Source: Lautropia sp. (GTDB lineage: Bacteria > Pseudomonadota > Gammaproteobacteria > Burkholderiales > Burkholderiaceae_E). From it: 64,000 bases of DNA. The notes below the pieces were generated by a model that made no database searches, was not told the DNA's origin, and saw only the letters and a program-made list of their open reading frames with translations. Every line of letters starts with the position of its first letter. The stretch's first letter is position 1. Made by a program: the position numbers and the translations under genes. The DNA is taken from positions 30,764 to 94,763 of the forward strand of contig JAUMZD010000008.1 in the NCBI GenBank assembly GCA_030528325.1. Reading direction: 5' to 3'. Below, piece by piece: positions 49,559 through 63,975 of the stretch.

Positions 49559-51244
49559 ATGAAATATCCTCGCGTCGCTCCTCTCGCCGGGCTGGTTGCA
49601 GCTGCCATGATGCTGGCCGCCTGCGGCGGCGGTTCTGATGACAACAAGAACAACACGCCGGCCCCGACACCGCCTGGTTCCAACTCTGGTGGTACCAATC
49701 CTGGCACGAAGCCGCCTGCTGGTGGCGGTGCCGGCGCAGCAAACTCCGTCGTTCTGGTCAAGCAGGCGATGACGGGCACCAACGAAGGGACGTCGGCAGA
49801 AGCGGCTGGTGTCGCAGACGGCTTCGCCAAGGCTGCCAGCGCGCCTGCCACGGCCAGCGCACTGGGTGGCTATGGCCAGGTCTTCACCGCCACCGACAAT
49901 ACGGCTTCCAACACGCGCATTCATCTGCGCAACTTTGAAACCTACGTCCGCAGCGCTGGCAAGTGGAAACGTGTGCAGTTCAGCGGCAAGCTGAAGGGCA
50001 AGACCTACGGCGTCGGCTATGCAGGCGCTGCCCAGGATTGCAATTTCGCCAATGGCTGCCTGCGCGCCGAAGATGATGGCGGCGTGTCGTTCAAGCCCGT
50101 GGCTGGCCGCTTCCTGCGCTTCTGGCCCGAGGCCGCGTTCACGCAATCACTGGTCACGCCTGCCCAGGTCGAGGCGATCTTCACCACGGTTCAGACCCGG
50201 CTGGTCAAGGATGGTGGTGGCGCCGATGATCGTGCCAGTGCCAAGTATCTGGTCAACGTGGGTGCGGCCTGGGTGCCCGCTACCTGGACGGCTACCGATT
50301 TCCCCCGAGACGCTTATCCCGCCTACACCAGCCTGACGGACGCAGGACACGGGCGCCTCACGCTGGTGAAGAATGACTTCGGTTCCGCCAACTTCCATTC
50401 CGGTTCTGATGCTCAGGTCGATGAGCTGGCCAATCCGCTCGAAGGGGCTGGTGGTCGCGCGCCGCTGGCCAACAGCCAGAATGTCCGTGACGACGACGAT
50501 GTGGTTCGCCTGATCTTCATCGGTGATTCGATCACCCAGGGCAACGTCGCGCAGCGTAACCCGGCTGGGCAGATCGTGGGCGCAGCGCAGGACAGTTTCC
50601 GCCGCAACCTCTGGAACAGCCTGATGCAGGATCCGACGCTGCCGATGGTCGACTTCGTCGGTACCCGGACGGGCACGGCGCTGAGTGACGAAAACTACTG
50701 CCAGAAGAAGACGACTTCGCCAGATACGGGTGACTACAAGCTGCCCGAATTCGATACCGACCATGAAGGTTACTGGGGAGCCTGTGTCGATCAGGTCAAT
50801 ACGCTGCTGACCCCTGCCCTTGCCAGGCTGGATACAGATGCCCAGCGTGGTGAGCCGGACGTGGCTCTGATCCACATCGGCACCAATAATCTGAACACCA
50901 ATGCAGAAGCAGGTGTGGATGCCGCCATTACGCAGTTGCAGTCGACGATTGCCGAGCTGCGCAAGACCAATGACGACATCACGATCCTCGTGGCGAAAGT
51001 CATTCCCTTCCTGAACGACGCGGGTGCTGCCAGCCCGTTGGTGGCTTCCTACAACGCTGCCATCGAAGCACGGATCGCACCGATGACCACCGCCAAGTCG
51101 AAGATCGTCGTGGTCGATCATTCGACTTTCCCGGTGGGGCAGCTGCGTGACCGCTTCCATCCGAATGATGCGGGTGAGAAGACGCTGGCCGACACCTGGC
51201 TGGCAGCCCTGAAGGCCAACAACCTGCTGGTCGATCGCGACTGA
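49559..51244 (+). CDS. SGNH/GDSL-type hydrolase lipoprotein
   Basis: About 561 residues from ATG 49559 (MKYPRVAPLAGLVAAAMMLA). A lipoprotein signal ends in LAAC with the lipidated cysteine followed by GGGSDDN; Asp is not at +2, which favours outer-membrane sorting. A flexible Pro/Gly/Asn linker follows. The middle domain (about 60-290) is unrecognised. The C-terminal SGNH domain has block I LIFIGDSITQGN, block III LIHIGTNNLN and block V RFHPNDAGEKT (Asp-x-x-His). It probably hydrolyses an ester on an extracellular polysaccharide or lipid. The frame is open from 49439, but the lipobox fixes the start. Confidence 0.82.
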   Translation: MKYPRVAPLAGLVAAAMMLAACGGGSDDNKNNTPAPTPPGSNSGGTNPGTKPPAGGGAGAANSVVLVKQAMTGTNEGTSAEAAGVADGFAKAASAPATASALGGYGQVFTATDNTASNTRIHLRNFETYVRSAGKWKRVQFSGKLKGKTYGVGYAGAAQDCNFANGCLRAEDDGGVSFKPVAGRFLRFWPEAAFTQSLVTPAQVEAIFTTVQTRLVKDGGGADDRASAKYLVNVGAAWVPATWTATDFPRDAYPAYTSLTDAGHGRLTLVKNDFGSANFHSGSDAQVDELANPLEGAGGRAPLANSQNVRDDDDVVRLIFIGDSITQGNVAQRNPAGQIVGAAQDSFRRNLWNSLMQDPTLPMVDFVGTRTGTALSDENYCQKKTTSPDTGDYKLPEFDTDHEGYWGACVDQVNTLLTPALARLDTDAQRGEPDVALIHIGTNNLNTNAEAGVDAAITQLQSTIAELRKTNDDITILVAKVIPFLNDAGAASPLVASYNAAIEARIAPMTTAKSKIVVVDHSTFPVGQLRDRFHPNDAGEKTLADTWLAALKANNLLVDRD

Positions 51245-51300
51245 TCGTCCCTTCCCGGCAGGATGCGCCTGATCCGGGCGCAGGTTCCGGATCAGGCGAT

Positions 51301-51352
51301 AGGAGCTTGGGCGGCCGATTTTCGCCTTCGCGATTCCTGCCGCCCAAGCTCC
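51301..51352 (+). repeat. Palindromic repeat family, copy R7 (minimal form)
   Basis: A 52-bp element: left terminus AGGAGCTTGGGCGGC joined directly to CGATTTTCGCCTTCGCGATT, then CCTGCCGCCCAAGCTCC. The terminal 15 bp are perfect inverted repeats. Just before it lies a separate inverted repeat (CGCCTGATCCGG with CCGGATCAGGCG, about 51267-51298). Confidence 0.88.
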
Positions 51353-51360
51353 CAGGGATC

Positions 51361-51406
51361 AAAAAAACCCGGCTTCATGCGTTCATGACGCGAGCCGGGT
51401 TTTTTT
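51361..51406. terminator. Bidirectional terminator after the SGNH lipoprotein
   Basis: A perfect 14-bp inverted repeat, AAAAAAACCCGGCT (51361-51374) and AGCCGGGTTTTTTT (51393-51406), with an 18-nt loop. There is a T7 tract on both strands. It stands 8 bp after repeat copy R7. Confidence 0.9.
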
Positions 51407-51486
51407 GTGTCCGACCGTCCGGAGCGCACAATAGAGTGCCGCCCGGTAGACAATCGGCGGGTAACGTCGGAACTCAGGAAAGCAAC

Positions 51487-52170
51487 ATGAAACAACGCGT
51501 CGTGGTCCTGACTGGCGCCGGCATCAGCGCCGACAGTGGACTGAAAACCTTCAGGGATGCCGATGGGCTATGGGAAGGTCATCGGGTCGAGGACGTGGCC
51601 ACGCCCGAAGCCTTCGTCCGCAATCCCCAGCTGGTGCTCGATTTCTATAACCAGCGTCGCCGTCAGTTGATGGCTGCCAGGCCCAATGCAGCGCACCATG
51701 CGCTGGTGCGCCTGGCCGATCATTACGATGTGCGGGTCGTCACCCAGAACGTGGACAACCTGCATGAGCGGGCCGGCAGCCAGCAGGTGCTGCATCTGCA
51801 CGGCGAGCTGACGAAACTGCGCAGCACCTTCGATGAAGACTACATCATCGACTGGTTCGAGGATCAGACCCTCGAACACCGTGATCCGGACGGGTACCTG
51901 ATGCGGCCGCACATCGTCTGGTTCGGTGAGAGCGTTCCGCTGATCGAGGAGGCAGCAGATCTGGTTTCCACGGCCGACAAGGTGCTGGTGATCGGCACGT
52001 CGATGAAGGTCTACCCGGCCAATGGGCTGATCCAGTTCGCACGGCCCGGTGCCGACTGCTATCTGGTCGATCCCCGCCCACCCGGCGTGGACGGGGTCGA
52101 GGTGATCGCTGCCACGGCGGCCGAGGGGGTGCCCCCGCTGGTGGATCGCCTCATCGCCGAGCTGGGCTGA
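51487..52170 (+). CDS. cobB: Sir2-family NAD-dependent deacylase, zinc cysteines absent
   Basis: A 227-residue sirtuin that removes acyl groups from lysines using NAD. NAD-binding motifs GAGISADSGLKTFR and TQNVDNLHERAGS and the catalytic His in LHLHGEL (H105) are present. Tyr54 and Arg57 (FYNQRRR) match the pair that gives E. coli CobB and SIRT5 desuccinylase activity. The region that normally holds the four zinc cysteines (about 111-140) has none. ATG 51487 has AGGAAAG upstream. Its stop codon is shared with the first base of repeat copy R8. Confidence 0.88.
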   Translation: MKQRVVVLTGAGISADSGLKTFRDADGLWEGHRVEDVATPEAFVRNPQLVLDFYNQRRRQLMAARPNAAHHALVRLADHYDVRVVTQNVDNLHERAGSQQVLHLHGELTKLRSTFDEDYIIDWFEDQTLEHRDPDGYLMRPHIVWFGESVPLIEEAADLVSTADKVLVIGTSMKVYPANGLIQFARPGADCYLVDPRPPGVDGVEVIAATAAEGVPPLVDRLIAELG

Positions 52171-52228
52171 GGCGCTTGGGCGACAGGGCCGATTTTTCGC
52201 CTTCGCGATTCCTGCCGGCCAAGCTCCT
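52170..52228 (+). repeat. Palindromic repeat family, copy R8 (minimal form)
   Basis: A 59-bp element beginning at the last base of the cobB stop codon: AGGCGCTTGGGCGACAGG, then GCCGATTTTTCGCCTTCGCG and ATTCCTGCCGGCCAAGCTCC, T. Structure is like R7. It lies between convergent genes. Confidence 0.87.
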
Positions 52229-52283
52229 GAGGGAAGGGGCGGACCGAGGGGATGAAGGCGAAGGCAGGGAACTGCTTTCGGTC

Positions 52284-52979
52284 TCAGTCCGCGAGGATCT
52301 GAAGCACGTCCGAATGAAACTCCCGACTGTACAGGATGAACACCACGATGGCCGAGGCGGCGATCATGGCCCAGGGCGAAAAGAACCAGGCCAGGGCGGC
52401 AAACGAAAAATAATAGGAGCGCAGACCGTCATTGAAGGCCTGTGCCGCCTTGCCCACCAGCAGGCCTGCGCGTTCGGCATACAGGTTCGGGTCGAACTTG
52501 CCCGCCTTGAACTCGGCGGGCGGCGGCATGCCACCGATGGCCAGTGCCACGAAGGTGTACTGGCGCATCGACCACGAGAACCGGAAGAAGGCGTAGGTGA
52601 AAATGGCCAGCAGCAGCATGATCTTCGCCTCCAGCACGATCAGCGGCGTGGTGGCGGCAAACGGAATCTCACGGACGATTTCCACCGCCTTGTCGGTGCT
52701 GCCCAGCAGGGCGAACAGGCCCCCGATCACGATGATCGTCGTCGAGCTGAAGAAGGCTGGCGTGCTGGAGAGCGTCTGCGTGATCAGGCCATCCAGCATG
52801 CGCGGGTCACGCATCGTGGCCTGCTTCATCCAGTACTTGCGGTAACGGTTCGTCACGGCCAGCAGGGAACGCTGATGGATCTTGCCCCGGTTCGTCAGGC
52901 CGATGTATCCCCACCAGGTGCACAGGAAGCACACCAGCGCGCACCAGTCCAGTGAGGGCATCAGCAGAAAGATCTTCAT
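52284..52979 (-). CDS. DUF599 family membrane protein
   Basis: A 231-residue protein with four hydrophobic helices (LDWCALVCFLCTWWGYIGLT; FFSSTTIIVIGGLFALLGS; PLIVLEAKIMLLLAIFTYAF; YFSFAALAWFFSPWAMIAAS). Segments WSMRQYTFVALAIGGMPP and AFNDGLRSYYFSFAALAWF are typical of DUF599. Function is unknown. It is divergent from carA with only 43 bp between starts; the probable carA -10 (CATAAT, 52991-52996) is in that gap. Confidence 0.82.
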   Translation of the reverse strand: MKIFLLMPSLDWCALVCFLCTWWGYIGLTNRGKIHQRSLLAVTNRYRKYWMKQATMRDPRMLDGLITQTLSSTPAFFSSTTIIVIGGLFALLGSTDKAVEIVREIPFAATTPLIVLEAKIMLLLAIFTYAFFRFSWSMRQYTFVALAIGGMPPPAEFKAGKFDPNLYAERAGLLVGKAAQAFNDGLRSYYFSFAALAWFFSPWAMIAASAIVVFILYSREFHSDVLQILAD

Positions 52980-53022
52980 GACGTTTATGGCATAATTTCA
53001 GGGTTTACCTTCAGAGCCGATT

Positions 53023-54219
53023 ATGCCGAATCCATTTGCTCCGAAGCTGCCGCAGGCGGCGCTCGTCCTTGCGGACGGCACTGTGTTTCAAGGATATTCC
53101 TTTGGGGCAGCTGGTTTGTCTGCTGGTGAAGTGGTCTTCAACACGGCCATGACCGGGTACCAGGAAATTCTCTCCGATCCCAGTTATGCCAGACAGATCG
53201 TCACCCTCACGTATCCGCAAATTGGCAACACCGGTTTCAACGCCGAAGACATGGAGTCCGATCGGCTGCACGTTGCTGGCCTCATCATCCGGGCCTTGCC
53301 GGCCATGGTCTCCAATTGGCGGCAGGAAGGCTCACTCCCTGATCTGCTGAAAGCGCATGACAAGATCGGGCTCGTCGGCGTCGACACCCGTCATCTTACC
53401 CGCATCCTGCGCGAGAAGGGCGCACAACCCGGCTGCCTGGTGGCCGCTGCCACCGTGGACGAAGCGCTCGACATCGAGGCGGCACTGGCCGAAGCGCGGG
53501 CCTTCCCCGGGCTGGCCGGTCTTGATCTGGCCAGGGTCGTCACGGTCGCCTCGCCCTACCAGTGGGAGGAGGGCACTTGGAAGTTGGGTGAAGGTTTCCC
53601 CGTCAAGCCCGAGCCGGCACCCCAAACCGTGTCGGCGCGTGCCGGCCGCCGCTTCAAGGTCGTGGCCTACGATTTCGGTGTCAAGCGCAACATCCTTCGC
53701 CTGCTGGTCGATCACGGCTGTGATGTCACCGTCGTGCCGGCCACCACGCCGGCGGCCGACGTGCTGGCCATGAACCCCGAAGGGGTGTTTCTGTCCAATG
53801 GCCCCGGCGATCCGGAGCCTTGCACCTACGCGGTCGAGGCCATTCGCGTCTTCCTCGACAGAAAGATCCCCGTCTTCGGCATCTGCCTGGGCCACCAGCT
53901 GCTGGCGCTGGCCGCAGGCGCCAGGACGATGAAGATGAAATTCGGTCATCACGGCGCCAACCATCCGGTCAAGGATCTGGTCACCGGCGGCGTGGCCATC
54001 ACGAGTCAGAACCACGGTTTTGCCGTGGATGCCAACACCCTGCCAGCCGGCATGCACGTCACCCACGTGTCGCTCTTCGATGGCTCCATCCAGGGCGTGG
54101 CACTCGAACATGCACCGGCCTTCAGCTTCCAGGGCCACCCGGAAGCCAGCCCGGGCCCCAACGACATCACCTACCTGTTTGAACAGTTCGCCAGACTGAT
54201 GGCCGACCGGAACCCCTGA
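53023..54219 (+). CDS. carA: Carbamoyl-phosphate synthase small subunit
   Basis: A 398-residue glutaminase subunit supplying ammonia for carbamoyl phosphate (arginine and pyrimidines). The N-terminal domain starts [20 protein letters not shown]; the class I amidotransferase domain has the catalytic Cys in [16 protein letters not shown] and the His-x-Glu in [13 protein letters not shown]. The ribosome-binding site is weak. A probable -10 element CATAAT lies 27 nt upstream. carB follows after 4 bp. Confidence 0.97.
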   Translation: MPNPFAPKLPQAALVLADGTVFQGYSFGAAGLSAGEVVFNTAMTGYQEILSDPSYARQIVTLTYPQIGNTGFNAEDMESDRLHVAGLIIRALPAMVSNWRQEGSLPDLLKAHDKIGLVGVDTRHLTRILREKGAQPGCLVAAATVDEALDIEAALAEARAFPGLAGLDLARVVTVASPYQWEEGTWKLGEGFPVKPEPAPQTVSARAGRRFKVVAYDFGVKRNILRLLVDHGCDVTVVPATTPAADVLAMNPEGVFLSNGPGDPEPCTYAVEAIRVFLDRKIPVFGICLGHQLLALAAGARTMKMKFGHHGANHPVKDLVTGGVAITSQNHGFAVDANTLPAGMHVTHVSLFDGSIQGVALEHAPAFSFQGHPEASPGPNDITYLFEQFARLMADRNP

Positions 54220-54223
54220 TCCC

Positions 54224-57491
<3,268 letters not shown>

Positions 57492-57493
<2 letters not shown>

Positions 57494-57532
57494 GAGCTTG
57501 GGCGGCAGGAATCGCGAAGGCGAAAACCGGCC
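57492..57532 (-). repeat. Palindromic repeat family, copy R9 (half element, reverse)
   Basis: One arm: AGGAGCTTGGGCGGCAGGAA, then TCGCGAAGGCGAAAACCGGC and C, the exact complement of most of the right halves of R3 and R8. It begins inside the carB stop codon (TAG at 57491-57493). Confidence 0.85.
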
Positions 57533-57692
57533 ACGAACGGCAGCCTGTTGGCTTTTGGCCGCAGGCCTACCGTTCATGACCGCCAGGTCTCCGCCCAGAG
57601 TCTTCCCGGGCCATGGCCGAGTCCGTGCCACGGACAGGGAAGCTTCTTTCTTCTGCTTCGTGTAAACTCAGGAAACACACTTTTTTCGTCAG

Positions 57693-57729
57693 ACCCCGGG
57701 ATTTTCCATCCCGGGGTTTTGTCTTTTTT
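57693..57729 (+). terminator. Terminator hairpin in the greA leader
   Basis: Arms ACCCCGGG (57693-57700) and CCCGGGGT (57710-57717), then TTTTGTCTTTTTT. The stem ends 29 nt before the greA ATG. A possible -10 (TAAACT, 57663-57668) lies upstream, so a short terminated leader RNA could be made before greA. It may also end carAB transcription. Confidence 0.8.
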
Positions 57730-57745
57730 CGGGAGACCTCAGGTC

Positions 57746-58222
57746 ATGTCCTCAGTACCATTGACTGTGCATGGCGCACAGAAGCTCAAGGATGAATTGC
57801 AGCGTCTGAAGCAGGTGGAGCGTCCTGCCGTCATCGATGCCATTGCCGAGGCGCGTGCCCAGGGGGATCTGTCCGAGAACGCCGAGTACGAATCCGCCAA
57901 GGAGCGCCAGAGCTTCATCGAGGGCCGTATCGCCGAACTGGAAGGCAAGCTGGCGGCTGCCCAGATCATCGACCCCAGCACGCTGGATGCCGAAGGCCGC
58001 GTCGTCTTTGGTGCCACGGTCGAGCTGGAGGACATCGACTCGGGTGACAAGGTCACCTATCAGATCGTCGGCGAGGACGAAGCCGACCTGAAGGTCTCGA
58101 AGATCTCGATCGCCAGCCCGCTGGCGCGCGCGCTGATCGGCAAGTCGGCCGGTGACATCGCCTCCTTCCAGGCGCCTGGTGGCGAGCGCGAGTACGAGAT
58201 TCTGGAAGTCTTCTACCGTTGA
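57746..58222 (+). CDS. greA: Transcription elongation factor GreA
   Basis: A 158-residue factor that rescues backtracked RNA polymerase by stimulating transcript cleavage. The coiled coil carries the acidic tip in [20 protein letters not shown] (D and E at the tip); the C-terminal domain ends [15 protein letters not shown] 57746 follows GGGAG by about 10 nt; the frame is open from 57548. The terminator at 57693 in its leader suggests attenuation of greA. Confidence 0.97.
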   Translation: MSSVPLTVHGAQKLKDELQRLKQVERPAVIDAIAEARAQGDLSENAEYESAKERQSFIEGRIAELEGKLAAAQIIDPSTLDAEGRVVFGATVELEDIDSGDKVTYQIVGEDEADLKVSKISIASPLARALIGKSAGDIASFQAPGGEREYEILEVFYR

Positions 58223-58246
58223 ACCTGCTCAGGCGCCTGGGCGCCG

Positions 58247-58411
58247 AGGAGCTTGGGCGCCAGGAAAGTCACCGGCTGCAAATCGACCGCGCCGGCCCAT
58301 TTTGTACCCGCTTCTTGCTCCGTAGCTCGGGCCATGGGGCGGCGAACCGGGCACAAACTGTGCTTGGCGGGGCCAATTTTCACCGTCGCGATGCCTGCCG
58401 TCCAAGCGCCT
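58247..58411 (+). repeat. Palindromic repeat family, copy R10 (full length)
   Basis: A 165-bp member aligning over its whole length with R2: left terminus AGGAGCTTGGGCGCCAGG, core GGGCACAAACTGTGCTTGG, right terminus GCCTGCCGTCCAAGCGCCT. An extra partial terminus, AGGCGCCTGGGCGCC (58231-58245), stands just before it. It lies between greA and yhbY, which converge. Confidence 0.87.
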
Positions 58412-58472
58412 GGGCCGGCCACTGCCGGGCAGTGTTCAGACGCCGTCCCGCTCTGTCCGCCATCCACGCAAA

Positions 58473-58492
58473 GGGCGCCTCGTGAGGCGCCC
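58473..58492. terminator. Hairpin between greA and yhbY
   Basis: Arms GGGCGCCT and AGGCGCCC with a CGTG loop, followed by TCGTTTC on the plus strand. It is a likely terminator for convergent transcripts. Confidence 0.65.
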
Positions 58493-58520
58493 TCGTTTCA
58501 TCCAGCTGTGTCAGCTGGAC

Positions 58521-58814
58521 TCATTTCTCATTATCATCAGGGGCTGGCCGGTACAGCACCAGGATGCTGCCGATGATCTGAACCGCCGCGCATGACAGTG
58601 TCTCGGCAATCTCGTCGGCCGCCAGTTGCCGTTCATCGCGCTCCAGACCGGTCAGCCTCACCTTGATCAGCTCATGGGCGTTCAGTGCACGGTCGATCTC
58701 CTGCATCACGGCGGGCGTCAGGCCGGCCGCGCCCAGCAGAACCACAGCATTCAGTGAATGGGCTTGAGCGGCCAGCGCTTTGCGCGTGGCCTTGTCGAGT
58801 GATAAGGAAGGCAT
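58521..58814 (-). CDS. yhbY: YhbY/CRS1 family RNA-binding ribosome assembly protein
   Basis: A 97-residue CRM-domain protein associated with pre-50S subunits. Motifs are ALAAQAHSLNAVVLLGAAGL, then TPAVMQEIDRALNAHELIKV and IIGSILVLYRPAPD. The usual GxxG motif (GKxG) reads GAAG here, a small deviation. It is divergent from rlmE with 53 bp between starts, as in many proteobacteria. Confidence 0.92.
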   Translation of the reverse strand: MPSLSLDKATRKALAAQAHSLNAVVLLGAAGLTPAVMQEIDRALNAHELIKVRLTGLERDERQLAADEIAETLSCAAVQIIGSILVLYRPAPDDNEK

Positions 58815-58867
58815 GACTTGACAACGTTTCCAGTGCAGAAAAGCCGATTCTACGAGGCCAATCCACC

Positions 58868-59569
58868 GTGCACAGCAGTCGCAGCAAAAAACTGAACAAA
58901 GCCTGGCTTCATGATCACCTCAATGATCCCTACGTGAAGCTGGCCCAACGCCATCAATACCGTGCCCGCGCTGCCTACAAGCTCATCGGCATCGATGAGC
59001 AGGATCATCTGATCAGGCCCGGCATGACGGTCGTCGATCTCGGCGCAGCGCCCGGCAGCTGGTGTCAGGTCGTGCGCCGGCGTCTGGCCGCGCCGAATCT
59101 GCCCCCGGATGTCCGCCAGGCCGATGATGCCCGCAGTGAAGCGGTCCAGATTCCGATCCAGGGTCGCATCATCGGCCTCGACCTGCTGCCGATGGAGCCC
59201 ATCCCGGGTGTCGACTTCATCCAGGGGGACTTCCGTGAGCAGGCCGTGCTCGACGAGCTGGAGGCACGCCTCGGCGACTCCCGCGTCGATCTTGTTTTGT
59301 CGGACATGGCCCCCAACTTGAGTGGCGTGGGCGTGGCCGATGCCGCGCGCATGCAGGATCTGGCCGAGCTGTCGGTCGATTTCGCATCCCGCTGGCTGAA
59401 GCCGGAAGGCTCGCTGCTGATCAAGGTCTTCCATGGCAGCGGCTACAGCCAGCTGGTGCGCCTGTTCAAGGACCACTTCGCCACGGTGCTGCCGCGCAAG
59501 CCGAAGGCCTCGCGGGATCGCTCCGCCGAAACCTATCTTCTGGGCCGCCGGTTGAAGACTGCCAGATAG
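58868..59569 (+). CDS. rlmE: 23S rRNA 2'-O-ribose U2552 methyltransferase RlmE
   Basis: A 233-residue FtsJ/RrmJ enzyme that methylates U2552 late in 50S assembly. The K-D-K-E tetrad is visible: K in [15 protein letters not shown] in [12 protein letters not shown] in [12 protein letters not shown] in [10 protein letters not shown]. The SAM loop is [16 protein letters not shown] segment of about 20 residues ([19 protein letters not shown]) is longer than in E. coli. The GTG start at 58868 lacks a strong ribosome-binding site. ftsH follows. Confidence 0.95.
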   Translation: MHSSRSKKLNKAWLHDHLNDPYVKLAQRHQYRARAAYKLIGIDEQDHLIRPGMTVVDLGAAPGSWCQVVRRRLAAPNLPPDVRQADDARSEAVQIPIQGRIIGLDLLPMEPIPGVDFIQGDFREQAVLDELEARLGDSRVDLVLSDMAPNLSGVGVADAARMQDLAELSVDFASRWLKPEGSLLIKVFHGSGYSQLVRLFKDHFATVLPRKPKASRDRSAETYLLGRRLKTAR

Positions 59570-59685
59570 AAGGCGGGCCAAATGCCTGGGTTCTGGGCAA
59601 TAACAGCGTAGAATCCAGCGTATACATTCAGGTTGTCTGCCTGAGGGGTCATGTCAGGCCCACAGGTTCAGAACGAGGAACACAG

Positions 59686-61587
<1,902 letters not shown>

Positions 61588-61618
61588 GCCTGAAGGGTAT
61601 AAAGTCATCAAGTTGAGC

Positions 61619-61641
61619 AACCGGCCCGTCATGGGCCGGTT
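61619..61641 (+). terminator. Hairpin after ftsH
   Basis: Perfect inverted repeat AACCGGCCC and GGGCCGGTT around GTCAT, followed by CTCGTTC. The T-run is poor, so read-through into folP is likely. Confidence 0.6.
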
Positions 61642-61699
61642 CTCGTTCAGCGCCACCATTCCGTTACAGCTGGCTCACGCTTCGTTTCCTCATGACATC

Positions 61700-62626
61700 A
61701 TGACGACACCGTCCGAAACCAGAACGCCGGTAGGCCCGGATCATTGGCAGTGTGGTGCCTTCCAGCTCTCGTTGAAGCGTCCGCTGGTGATGGGGATCCT
61801 CAATCTCACCGATGATTCCTTTTCGGATGGGGGGCGATTCAGCACGCCGGCGGCGGCCATTGCCGCAGCCTTGCAGATGGTCGAGGCCGGCGCCGACATC
61901 ATCGACATCGGCGCCGAGTCCACCCGGCCGGGCGCACGGGCCGTCTCCGAAGAAGAGGAATGGATGCGGCTTCAGCTGGTGCTCCGTGCGCTGGTCACGG
62001 CCATCGACAGGCCGATCTCGGTCGATACCCGGCATCCAGCCGTGATGGCAAGGGCCATTGAGGCAGGGGCCTCCATCATCAACGATATCGGCGGCTTCCG
62101 CCTGCCCGAGGCCAGAGCGCTGGTGGCCGACAGCGAGGTCGGCGTCGTCACCATGCACATGCAGGGAGAAGATCCGGCCACGATGCAGCTTGCGCCGGTC
62201 TATGACGATGTCTGTGCCGAGGTCGGTGACTTTCTGCTCGACAGCCGTGATCAGCTGATCGGGGCAGGGGTCTCACCGGAACGCATCTGTCTCGATCCGG
62301 GTTTCGGCTTCGGCAAGACCCTGTCACACAACCTGGCCCTGTTCCAGGGCATTCCCCGGTGGGCAACGGTGGCACCGGTGCTGGTGGGCATCTCACGCAA
62401 GTCGATGCTCGGCACCATCACCGGCCAGCCGGTCGAGAAACGTCTGGCTGCGAGTCTCGCAGCGGCTCTGGCTGCGGTACAGGCCGGGGCGCACGTCGTG
62501 CGTGTTCACGACGTGCCAGAAACCGTACAGGCGCTGGCCGTCTGGTCAGCCATAGGTCTTCCGGCGCTTCATGCCGGGGGAGTGTTCAAAGCAGGGGGGC
62601 ACGAGGTCACCCCTGCCCAAGCGTAG
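61700..62626 (+). CDS. folP: Dihydropteroate synthase
   Basis: A 308-residue TIM-barrel enzyme of folate synthesis, joining p-aminobenzoate to hydroxymethyl-dihydropterin diphosphate; it is the sulfonamide target. The first loop reads [17 protein letters not shown], where most homologues have N-V-T-P-D-S-F-S-D-G-G; Pro is replaced by Asp at about residue 38. Other motifs are [12 protein letters not shown] and [17 protein letters not shown] 61700 gives a family-like length; ribosome-binding site weak. glmM starts 11 bp later. Confidence 0.94.
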   Translation: MTTPSETRTPVGPDHWQCGAFQLSLKRPLVMGILNLTDDSFSDGGRFSTPAAAIAAALQMVEAGADIIDIGAESTRPGARAVSEEEEWMRLQLVLRALVTAIDRPISVDTRHPAVMARAIEAGASIINDIGGFRLPEARALVADSEVGVVTMHMQGEDPATMQLAPVYDDVCAEVGDFLLDSRDQLIGAGVSPERICLDPGFGFGKTLSHNLALFQGIPRWATVAPVLVGISRKSMLGTITGQPVEKRLAASLAAALAAVQAGAHVVRVHDVPETVQALAVWSAIGLPALHAGGVFKAGGHEVTPAQA

Positions 62627-62637
62627 AAGAGAAAAAC

Positions 62638-63975
62638 ATGGCACGTCGATATTTCGGGACGGATGGCGTCCGGGGCAAGGTGGGTGAGCCGCCCATCACC
62701 CCTGAGTTTGTGATGCACCTTGGCTTTGCGGCCGGCAGGAAATTTGCCGAAGGCTCCCGGGGCAAGCCGGCCGTGCTGCTGGGCAAGGACACCCGCATTT
62801 CCGGATATCTGCTGGAAGCGGCCCTGACGGCCGGCTTCACCGCCGCAGGTGTCGATGTCCATGTCACCGGCCCGATCCCGACACCTGCCATCGCCTATCT
62901 GACCCGTGGCCTGCGTCTGAACGCCGGTGTCGTGCTGAGCGCCTCGCACAACCCCTATGAAGACAATGGCATCAAGTTCTTCTCGGCAGATGGCAACAAG
63001 CTACCCGATGAGATGGAAGAGGCCATCGAATCGCTGCTCGATGAACCGATCGTCGCCGTCGATTCCGACAAGCTTGGCAAGGTTCACCGTGTGGAAGGGG
63101 CGGCAGGTCGTTACATCGAGTTCTGCAAGAGCACCTTCCCCTACAGCCTTGACCTGAAAGGTCTGAAGCTGGTGGTCGATTGTGCCAACGGTGCTGCCTA
63201 TCACACGGCTCCGCATGTCTTTCACGAACTGGGGGCAGAGATCGTCGAGCTGGGGGTCGAGCCCAACGGTACGAACATCAATGCCGGCGTCGGTGCGGTT
63301 CACCCGAAGGCGATGGCTGCGGCCGTGCTGAAGCACGGGGCGGACATGGGGATTTCCCTCGATGGTGATGCGGATCGGCTGATCATGTGTGATGCCGCTG
63401 GTCGCATCTACGATGGCGACGAGCTGCTCTACATCATGGTGATGGATCGCCTGTCGCAGGGCAAGGTCGATGGCGTGGTGGGCACGTTGATGACCAACTA
63501 CGCCTTTGAACGGGCCATGGCTGAGAAGAACATCCCGTTCGAGCGGGCCAAGGTGGGTGACCGACATGTGCTGGAGCTGCTGCAGCAGCGAGGCTGGTTG
63601 CTGGGCGGTGAAAATTCCGGTCACCTGCTGGCACTGGATGCCCACAGCACGGGAGATGGCACGATCAGTGCCTTGCAGGTGCTGGCCGCCGTCGTCCGCA
63701 CAGGCCAGTCGTTGGGTGAGCTGATCTCGGGTCTGCACCTGATGCCACAGAAGATGATCAACGTGCGTGTCAAGAAGGGCTTTGACTGGCAGGGCCATGA
63801 AGGCTTGCAGAAAGCCATTGCCCAGGCCAGGGAACGCCTGGGCGACGAAGGGCGCGTGCTGATCCGCCCCTCTGGCACCGAACCGGTGCTGCGCGTGATG
63901 GTCGAGGCTCCGTCGGCCCAGCGGGCGACCGAGCTGGCACAGATGATGGCGAATTCGCTCGGCCAGTCGGCCTGA
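62638..63975 (+). CDS. glmM: Phosphoglucosamine mutase
   Basis: A 445-residue enzyme converting glucosamine-6-phosphate to glucosamine-1-phosphate for UDP-GlcNAc. The phosphoserine loop is [16 protein letters not shown] (Ser103), the magnesium loop [11 protein letters not shown], and the sugar and phosphate loops [11 protein letters not shown] and [18 protein letters not shown] 62638 has AGAAGAGA upstream; the frame opens at 62359 inside folP. The folP-glmM pair after ftsH is the classical arrangement. It ends 25 bp before the window edge. Confidence 0.97.
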   Translation: MARRYFGTDGVRGKVGEPPITPEFVMHLGFAAGRKFAEGSRGKPAVLLGKDTRISGYLLEAALTAGFTAAGVDVHVTGPIPTPAIAYLTRGLRLNAGVVLSASHNPYEDNGIKFFSADGNKLPDEMEEAIESLLDEPIVAVDSDKLGKVHRVEGAAGRYIEFCKSTFPYSLDLKGLKLVVDCANGAAYHTAPHVFHELGAEIVELGVEPNGTNINAGVGAVHPKAMAAAVLKHGADMGISLDGDADRLIMCDAAGRIYDGDELLYIMVMDRLSQGKVDGVVGTLMTNYAFERAMAEKNIPFERAKVGDRHVLELLQQRGWLLGGENSGHLLALDAHSTGDGTISALQVLAAVVRTGQSLGELISGLHLMPQKMINVRVKKGFDWQGHEGLQKAIAQARERLGDEGRVLIRPSGTEPVLRVMVEAPSAQRATELAQMMANSLGQSA

